A program made the position numbers and the translations under genes. A model generated the notes under the pieces. It saw only the letters and a list, made by a program, of their open reading frames with translations. It had not been told where the DNA came from and made no database searches. Below are positions 57,201-64,000 of a DNA stretch of 64,000 nucleotides, one piece after another. Source of the stretch: Candidatus Methylaffinis lahnbergensis (lineage in GTDB: Bacteria; Pseudomonadota; Alphaproteobacteria; Rhizobiales; Beijerinckiaceae); contig PEFW01000002.1 of NCBI GenBank assembly GCA_002890675.1, positions 47,316 to 111,315 on the forward strand. Reading direction: 5' to 3'. The number at the start of each line of letters is the position of its first letter. Positions within the stretch are counted from its first letter, which is position 1.

Positions 57201-57775
57201 ATGCGGGCCGATGCCGTGCTCACACAAGCAAAGCGCTCGGAAGCCGGCGTGCCGCACGCCAGGAGCGGCAGCTCTGGCGGCGTTTCCGACAAAAAGGAGG
57301 GGGAAGGCGATGGCGTCCACACAAAATAACCGATGTGGCGCCTGTCGTCGGGTGCGAAACCGGCCCGTTCGAGGCCGGCCAGCACGGCATAGCGCGTGCG
57401 GCGCCGTCGTTCCACATCATCGGGATAAGGAGCCCCAGGCACGGTGACGCCAAGCACCAGTGTCTTGTTATTGGCGGCGTTCAATGGCAGTTTGCAAGGT
57501 GCTTCCTCAGGCCCTGTATTGTCCTGACATCTTTGCTCAACCTCGCGAGTGCCCGATCTGTCGCGAGATTTGTCGACTGCTCCAATCGGATCCTGCCACA
57601 GACGCGCCTCGATCTCCTGCGGCGGCGCATGTTCTTCAAGGCGTGCATCCGCAATCGGACGCATGTCCACCAGCGGCGCCTCACGATGGAAAAAATAAAA
57701 GCCTGTCGAGACAAGGGCAACAAAGATGACGCTGCCGCTTGCCAAATTTGTCCCCGGCTTTTCGTCGTTTGCCAT
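54269..57775 (-). CDS. 1168-aa membrane protein: N-terminal TM, large periplasmic-binding-like domain, ~7 C-terminal TM segments
   Basis: Continuous ORF; TM SVIFVALVSTGFYFF; PBP-I-like stretches IKAIGILGGDVFDKLLILRALRPEFPEALFFTTDFDEAF; hydrophobic C-terminal segments. Confidence 0.82.
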   Translation of the reverse strand: MANDEKPGTNLASGSVIFVALVSTGFYFFHREAPLVDMRPIADARLEEHAPPQEIEARLWQDPIGAVDKSRDRSGTREVEQRCQDNTGPEEAPCKLPLNAANNKTLVLGVTVPGAPYPDDVERRRRTRYAVLAGLERAGFAPDDRRHIGYFVWTPSPSPSFLSETPPELPLLACGTPASERFACVSTASARMASKLPLFGILSGLSLQYVLLPPEFASAEPAIVPYERLKRVSDPREANDNDSPDSVLVLWLKEDVLMRQPLTALNSLAGLLNRDQNLAVKFIGPSSSDMLHEMVNEATQNGSTCSDTTSHWRNLEDVKFYAYLASAPDEYLFGKLHNSCGSLQDFFEKRGIHLQRTIATEDTLADGIRDELSLRRIDPASDHIALISEWDTLYGQTLPQAVERAFAPDDPISIHKFTYLRGLDGLLPSSAGKEDTKQEKSTTAGTKAGGAPDFFKIENDTQSLERPIGESQYDYLRRISAQLHKVDHDLGKQTHEEGQEKKIKAIGILGGDVFDKLLILRALRPEFPEALFFTTDFDEAFTIKSELPFTRNLIISSSFGPNLSEWLQGDIPFFRDTGQASAFLATQLAVDHLPKSLETPNDSGTDLASQLLVPRLFEVKRNGEIVQFAWAPQPSSSRETRGPKHKGHPPQHENNPLVAKATALAEGRSASPCLKGADGINCGFGQPIDVKQNTDNPSDPKPCWNGDDVTNCSYIQPVDLNELKNLSSPDDPKMIEKPFPILGEDSRKHLPTGLALGAVLGLGVLLCSRYVREHAFLEVFLLILGLGVGSWICINWEPIAQYLTENGKGEPIAIADGVSVWPTVLLRGLGIILSIYFLLRIVGGLCKNLEEIAREMELTPKPEPWWRQLTGIRIQGDIFTFWKLLRSLFHTFRHNNGTARNEALNVEAAAWRTYVGRERIWPRCVRAALCTALMIVFVRYVLSPIFGMLMYSARGVRAIDFSFWTTYIDVLLMLFLTFVVFDATLSCLLFVSKLRRAQSLWPQATLAVYDGRLRLQAKLVHDWFDLDFVAKRTKCIGSLIYFPFVLIALAIVSRSTIFANYAPSLTILISQAISLTLVFSCAIMLWWVARATRDLAKQNLTEGIIRAKDAESNPRLAEQLETLLAQVAQLNRGAFGPLSQQPLVKALLFPLSSAGWVALIENGTLTGL

Positions 57776-58269
57776 GGGCGTGCCCCCTATTGCTTTGCCG
57801 CTTGCTTGAACGGTTCGCCTGAGGCTGACGAATTCAAGTCAGCGGTTTAGCCAACCGCTTCAGCCGTTCCCGGACAGCTTGTATTGAATGCGTGTTCATT
57901 ATGTCCACTGCAGGAGGGAATGTCTCACTTCAGTTTAGCCATTGTTCCTTTCGGCGGGTGAAGTCAGACTGCATATGCGCCGCGAATTAAACGGCGTAAG
58001 GCGCAGCTCCTCCGTTCTGCCATTCCCCTTTATGCCAAGATTTAGCTTTCTCATTATTGCCATAAAATGACTTTGTCACGTGATTTAATCCGGCGCACCC
58101 CCTAATCAGGGGGGATCGCGCGTATTCCAGGCGTCTTTGGCCATACGCGCCTTTTCGGCGGTAAACGGGGGAAGAGGCAGACGGCTCATGATGTGAAACT
58201 CGTTTGAAAACTTCGAGAAGGCTCCGGTTGAAGCGGCGGTTTTCAGAGAACCTGCCGGGGTCCGTCTGA

Positions 58270-58301
58270 GCCTTGTAACCGGTCACTGGCTGGGATATAG
58301 G
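58270..58301. repeat. diverged repeat copy R2
   Basis: gccttgtaaccggtcactggctgggatatagg, 25/32 matches to 51579-51610. Confidence 0.5.
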
Positions 58302-58383
58302 CCGGAACTTAAGAGCCCAATTGACCGGGCAAACTGCGACTTGCAAGCAATGGCGGAGCGCACGGCTATACAAGGACTTGCCG

Positions 58384-58614
58384 ATGAAACCCGATATTCA
58401 CCCCCAGTATCATTTGATCAAGGTGGTCATGACCGACGGGACCGAGTATTTCACCCGCTCCACCTACGGCAAAGCGGGCGACACCTTGCACCTCGACATC
58501 GATCCAACCACCCATCCGGCCTGGACCGGAGGCTCGCAGCATTTGGTCGATCGCGGCGGCCGCCTTTCGCGCTTCAACTCCCGCTTCGGCGGCCTCGGCT
58601 TCGGCAAAAAATAG
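58384..58614 (+). CDS. rpmE: 50S ribosomal protein L31
   Basis: [50 protein letters not shown]...[11 protein letters not shown]. Confidence 0.96.
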   Translation: MKPDIHPQYHLIKVVMTDGTEYFTRSTYGKAGDTLHLDIDPTTHPAWTGGSQHLVDRGGRLSRFNSRFGGLGFGKK

Positions 58615-58662
58615 GCGTGCCTGGCCGCCAGGGTGCGGTAGGCATCTCAGGACTTTTGCCGC

Positions 58663-59271
58663 ATGACAAAGCCTGATTTCCAGGTCGAGAGAAACCTGCT
58701 AGAGCGGGGCATTTGGCCGGTGGCGGGGATCGACGAAGCGGGACGCGGCCCCCTTGCCGGGCCGGTCGCCGCGGCGGCCGTCATCCTCGATCCGCGCAAG
58801 CTGCCGCACGGACTAAACGATTCAAAGCGGCTTACCCCTAGGGAGCGCGAACACCTTTACGAAGAGATCATGCTGCATGCCATGGCGGTGGCGGTCGCCT
58901 TCGCGAGCGCTCCCGAAATCGATCGCATCAACATCCGCCAAGCAACATTTTCCGCCATGCGCCGGGCGCTCATCGCGCTTTCCGTCGCGCCCCGCCACGT
59001 TCTGATCGACGGCAATGATTTGCCGCCGGGTCTTGGCCTCCCCGCCGAGACGATCGTCAAGGGCGACGCCGCAATTTCATCGATCGCCGCCGCCTCGATC
59101 GTCGCCAAGGTGACCCGCGACCGCCTGATGCGCCGCTTCTGTAGTCTATATCCCGCCTATCGTTTCAGCGAGCATTTTGGCTATGGTACGCCCGCCCATC
59201 TCGCGGCGATCGCCCTGCATGGACCGTGCCCTTTTCACCGGCTGAGCTTCCGACCTTTCGCGGCGGGCTAG
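58663..59271 (+). CDS. rnhB: ribonuclease HII
   Basis: [45 protein letters not shown]. Confidence 0.96.
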   Translation: MTKPDFQVERNLLERGIWPVAGIDEAGRGPLAGPVAAAAVILDPRKLPHGLNDSKRLTPREREHLYEEIMLHAMAVAVAFASAPEIDRINIRQATFSAMRRALIALSVAPRHVLIDGNDLPPGLGLPAETIVKGDAAISSIAAASIVAKVTRDRLMRRFCSLYPAYRFSEHFGYGTPAHLAAIALHGPCPFHRLSFRPFAAG

Positions 59272-59394
59272 CCCGCTTTTGCTTCGATTCGCTCTCGATG
59301 TGCGAAAGAGGGACAGTCCGTGATTTGCCTTCTAAACGCGGTCTTAACCAAATGTAACGCACCACACTCGAAGTCCCGCTCATCCTCTCGCTAA

Positions 59395-60663
<1,269 letters not shown>

Positions 60664-60981
60664 AGTCCCGCAAGCGCCGCCCGCTTGAGGTTGGAAATCC
60701 CGCCCGGCATCATAATGATCGTCATGGTGATTTGCCCGGCGCCGGCCTTGGCGATCATTTGTATACAGCGCAAGTCGAAGCGGCCGGCCTTTGCGATGCA
60801 GAGGCAGTTCACTTGGTCCGCGTTGCGTCTAAAGGAGCCTCTGCCAATTCCGGCACGATTAGGGAATTGGCTTCGGTTTCCAAAGAGGCTGGATGCGCGG
60901 GCATATGTCGAGAGCCCCTCCGAATGAATGGCAAAATATTGCCATTTCAGGTCTAATTGACGTCACGAGGTGCCAAGTCGA

Positions 60982-62784
60982 TTAGCTTCTGACGTATTTG
61001 GTCAATTCGCCCAGGCTTTCACGGTTATGGATCAGAATATGCTGTAAAAGCTCATGCGAATGGCCCGTCTTGCTGAATTCGAGGCAGTTCCCAGTGAGCT
61101 GATTGCAGGTCTCTTTTAGCAGAGCCGCTGCATCGACCTCGGCGAGCCAATTTTCATCCAAAATATCGCCATGCCATTGTTGGGTAGCTTTGAACTTCGG
61201 GTTTCCGCCAACGGACGTCAGATAGGCCAGAACATCATCGGGCGAAACTAGCTTTGCGAGATCCGGCACATGATTGTTGATGAACGCTGCGATTGCGGCA
61301 GGATCCAGTAAAAAGCACTCGAAATGTCGGCGCGGAAGGAACAATAGACGTCCGTCGGACCGTTCTTCGAGGCGCCGCCTCTCCTCATCTGTCAATGCCT
61401 CCCGATCGAAGCTGAAGGCGACGGGCCTCACAAGCGGCGATGCGGCTCGGCTCACCCTGTCATAGATTTGAAAGACTAACTCCCGTCGCCTTCCTTTCGC
61501 ATTGAAATCGCCCGTAGCGACGACCGAAGCAACGACGAGCCCACGCGGCAGTTGCCCGGCTGCCACCTCGTATATGAAAGGAAAACACAGCTCTTCTGTC
61601 CGGCCCTCGACCCAGATGATCCGCTCAGCGCCAAAGACATCAGTCATCGAAATCCCGAGATCGTCCGCGACGTCGCGCAATTGATCGAGTTCGACGAGAT
61701 CGACCCGATCAACGACAGAATCATAAATGTGCCGCCGGACGATATGAACGGTGACGGGATTTCCTGCACTCAGCACTTCGGGTGAGTGAGTCGCGATGAT
61801 ATATTGATGCTGTGCGTAATTTGTTTGAATGATACGTAGTAGCGCCTTGGCTGCGGCCGGGTGAAGGAAACTACTGATTTCGTCGATGATTATCACAGCT
61901 TGCTTGAACGTCATCGCGACAGTCAGGATCGCGATAACCTGGGCTACACCCGTGCCGCAGTTGTCGAGACCGAAACTGAGTTCAGGCTGGACTTGCTCCT
62001 TGGTCGGCCAAACGCGGATCTCAAATCCTTGCGGAATCGGAGCGACGCTGAGGTTCTGAACGGTGGAGAACACCTCGCGCAGGTGCCCCACGAGTCGGTC
62101 GAACAGGCTGCCTTGCTCACCCTGCAATTTGGACAGGATTCCAGCAAGATTGCTAGCGTCGGACTTCAGTCTGTCCTCACGCCCAAATCCAGACCTTCCG
62201 AAGCTGTGGCGCTGAGCGCCGAACGAAAACACGTTAGCTAGCCAAAGATATTCCATAGTCACAGGTAGCGTATCCCCGCCACCCTGTACGTTCTTCGAAG
62301 ACTGGATTCGTCCGTTATCGACGATCAGCAGCAAGCAAAACGCAATAGGTCCCTGAAATTGCCCATGTAGCGGATTACCGCGTGACGTGAATCTAATACC
62401 TGCGTGGCGGCGCAGTTCCAGGATGTGGGACGGTTCCGATAGAAACACGGAGATCTTTTCCCACTCGGCATCAGCGTTGGTTGTTTGTACTGGCCACGAG
62501 ATAGGCCCACCGCGCCGCGCCATAAACGTTGACATAGCATCTTCTACTTCGTGGCCAGAAACATCGAGGTCGAATTCTATGCTCGGTGGCTCCAGGCGTT
62601 CCTGCTGGTACTCGGCCGTGTTCCGATGGCGGTTGTCTTCAAGACTTTGATCGAAAACATGCAGGAGCGCGCTTTTGCCCGCATTGTTCTGGCCTACAAT
62701 AAGGTTGATTCCTGTGGAGAATTCAATCCAGCCAGTGTCCTTAAAAGAGCTGAAGTTCGTCACTCGCATCCGAATCAGTCGCAT
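60982..62784 (-). CDS. OLD-like AAA ATPase with TOPRIM-like C-terminal domain
   Basis: MRLIRMRVTNFSSFKDTGWIEFSTGINLIVGQNNAGKSALLHVF Walker A; AVIIIDEISSFLHPAAAKALL Walker B; IIATHSPEVL; IIWVEGRTEELCFPFI and FSFDREALTDEE TOPRIM-like motifs. Confidence 0.85.
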   Translation of the reverse strand: MRLIRMRVTNFSSFKDTGWIEFSTGINLIVGQNNAGKSALLHVFDQSLEDNRHRNTAEYQQERLEPPSIEFDLDVSGHEVEDAMSTFMARRGGPISWPVQTTNADAEWEKISVFLSEPSHILELRRHAGIRFTSRGNPLHGQFQGPIAFCLLLIVDNGRIQSSKNVQGGGDTLPVTMEYLWLANVFSFGAQRHSFGRSGFGREDRLKSDASNLAGILSKLQGEQGSLFDRLVGHLREVFSTVQNLSVAPIPQGFEIRVWPTKEQVQPELSFGLDNCGTGVAQVIAILTVAMTFKQAVIIIDEISSFLHPAAAKALLRIIQTNYAQHQYIIATHSPEVLSAGNPVTVHIVRRHIYDSVVDRVDLVELDQLRDVADDLGISMTDVFGAERIIWVEGRTEELCFPFIYEVAAGQLPRGLVVASVVATGDFNAKGRRRELVFQIYDRVSRAASPLVRPVAFSFDREALTDEERRRLEERSDGRLLFLPRRHFECFLLDPAAIAAFINNHVPDLAKLVSPDDVLAYLTSVGGNPKFKATQQWHGDILDENWLAEVDAAALLKETCNQLTGNCLEFSKTGHSHELLQHILIHNRESLGELTKYVRS

Positions 62785-63027
62785 CGTTTCACCCCGGTAG
62801 ACCAGGACCATCCGTCTACACGTCGATGTCTTGGACGGATATAAATAATTTAAATTGTGCGATCGCCTGCTACAGATCGCAAACAGCCTCATCGTGGATG
62901 TCGGCTCTGGGTCAAACCAGCCGCCGCGCAGGGCCGTGCCAACCACCCGCCAAAAGTACCAAGTTTCCGCGCGAACTTAATTGTCTCAAGGCCGCCGGAT
63001 GTACGAGGCCCTTGCGTATTCAGCCTC

Positions 63028-63075
63028 GCCAATCGTACCAAAATGCTTCACCTGAAACTTTTTTGTACGATTGGC
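63028..63075. repeat. 48-nt near-perfect palindrome with perfect 11-bp outer arms
   Basis: GCCAATCGTAC...GTACGATTGGC; 20 of 24 positions pair across the centre; centre TGCTTCACCTGAAACT is 13/16 to parS consensus. Confidence 0.8.
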
Positions 63076-63201
63076 AAACCCGAAAGGAGCGAAAATTTGG
63101 GGGCGGAAACGCGCGGCCGCGTGTCCGCCTATGCACTTTGGCGCACGGCATCGATCACCTTGCGCATGACGCTGGGAAAAGCCTCCTTGTCGAGGCCGCG
63201 C

Positions 63202-63573
63202 TCAGGCACGAAACGGTAGCCCGTTGGCGCGCGCCGCCCGCTTGCAACTTCCGCCACATAAATGGCGAGACGCAAGATCCTCCATCTGCTTGTTATTCAA
63301 CTTCAATGCTCCGGCGACAACCACAAGCCACTCGCGGGACCGGATTGGATCTCCGCAACGGGGACATCTGCCTTCGAAGTCAATCGCCACGGGCTTGGTC
63401 TCGTTCGGAAACAGCGATACCTTCACGGTCTCAAGTGCTCTTTGCGTATCCTGCGGTTGAACGTCTTCCGCATACCTTATTGGTTTCGGATTGGGCATTT
63501 CGGTCGAGTCCCGTGGTTGCACGCGTCTAGAGGTCGGCATTCCCGAATGACGGGTTTTCTGGAAATGATGCAT
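63202..63573 (-). CDS. hypothetical protein with zinc-ribbon-like Cys motif, possibly frameshifted at its 3' end
   Basis: RCPRCGDPIRSREWLVVVAGALKLNNKQMEDLASRHLCGGSCKRAARANG; reading frame shift gives GYRFVPERGLDKEAFPSVMRKVIDAVRQSA*. Confidence 0.5.
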   Translation of the reverse strand: MHHFQKTRHSGMPTSRRVQPRDSTEMPNPKPIRYAEDVQPQDTQRALETVKVSLFPNETKPVAIDFEGRCPRCGDPIRSREWLVVVAGALKLNNKQMEDLASRHLCGGSCKRAARANGLPFRA

Positions 63574-63626
63574 TAACGCGGCCGTGCCGACAAGGAGGCA
63601 GTTCAGCCAAATCCGAGCGTCTCGGA

Positions 63627-63836
63627 TTAACGATCACGCAAAGTCACACCTCGATCGCTTTCGACACCGGCGACTTTGCCAGCAAGGTCCCCGCTTGCAG
63701 CCTCAACCCCCGCGAGCGCAGCCTCGAGTCGGCCGATGGTCGCAAGGGCAATCGAATAGGTAAGCCCAGGCTCATCTGACTCGTCATTTAAGCGGCTTGC
63801 CTCAATGATCGCTTCCCACCCATTGCTGAAATTCAA
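63627..63836 (-). CDS. small hypothetical protein
   Basis: 69-aa ORF MNFSNGWEAIIEASRLNDESDEPGLTYSIALATIGRLEAALAGVEAASG; coding-like composition. Confidence 0.4.
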   Translation of the reverse strand: MNFSNGWEAIIEASRLNDESDEPGLTYSIALATIGRLEAALAGVEAASGDLAGKVAGVESDRGVTLRDR

Positions 63837-64000
63837 ACTGGGACACTACCATCAAAGCGTGAACCTTGTGCTATAGGAACGCGTCCGCTTCGCCTTCCGC
63901 CGCGCTGTCATCCTTGTCACGCGAAGGGCGCGGCAAGGAAACCAATAAGGCGCGGCATACCGCTCTTGGATGATTGATGACGAGACGCATTCGCAAGGCC

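Noticed and set aside
60685-60956. Short ORFs downstream of ccrM (e.g. AGLCDAEAVHLVRVASKGASANSGTIRELASVSKEAG)
   Set aside because: Looks weakly coding, but I could not place it in any family or confirm a start; not strong enough to call.

Overview
The window is a GC-rich alphaproteobacterial chromosome segment. RcdA/DUF1465, CcrM, DUF2093, DUF3126 and a pqqABCDE operon suggest Hyphomicrobiales, possibly Beijerinckiaceae (inference, no search run). Core content: 3' end of alaS, tRNA-Leu(CAA), an indolepyruvate:ferredoxin oxidoreductase fusion, pqqABCDE (the 25-aa pqqA is missing from the ORF track), leuD, modE-like regulator, lgt-midA-pgeF, fabI, ECF sigma/anti-sigma pair, cysE, aspartate aminotransferase, secE-nusG-rplKAJL-rpoBC, rcdA, purA, phaZ, rpmE, rnhB and ccrM. 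Accessory or decaying content: a 1355-aa Pls-like single-module NRPS; a 1168-aa membrane protein with an unassigned periplasmic domain; an OLD-like ATPase-TOPRIM protein; a 5'-truncated nuclease-like ORF; two IS630 remnants; and several eroded genes (holC, DUF4239, cupin, a methyltransferase lacking motif I). The most interesting unexplained structure is a set of short dispersed repeats. One pair of end-like sequences brackets two different accessory segments in the same order (50.13-51.61 kb and 54.12-58.30 kb). A second ~90-bp repeat pair (28.3 and 63.0 kb) carries parS-like palindromes.
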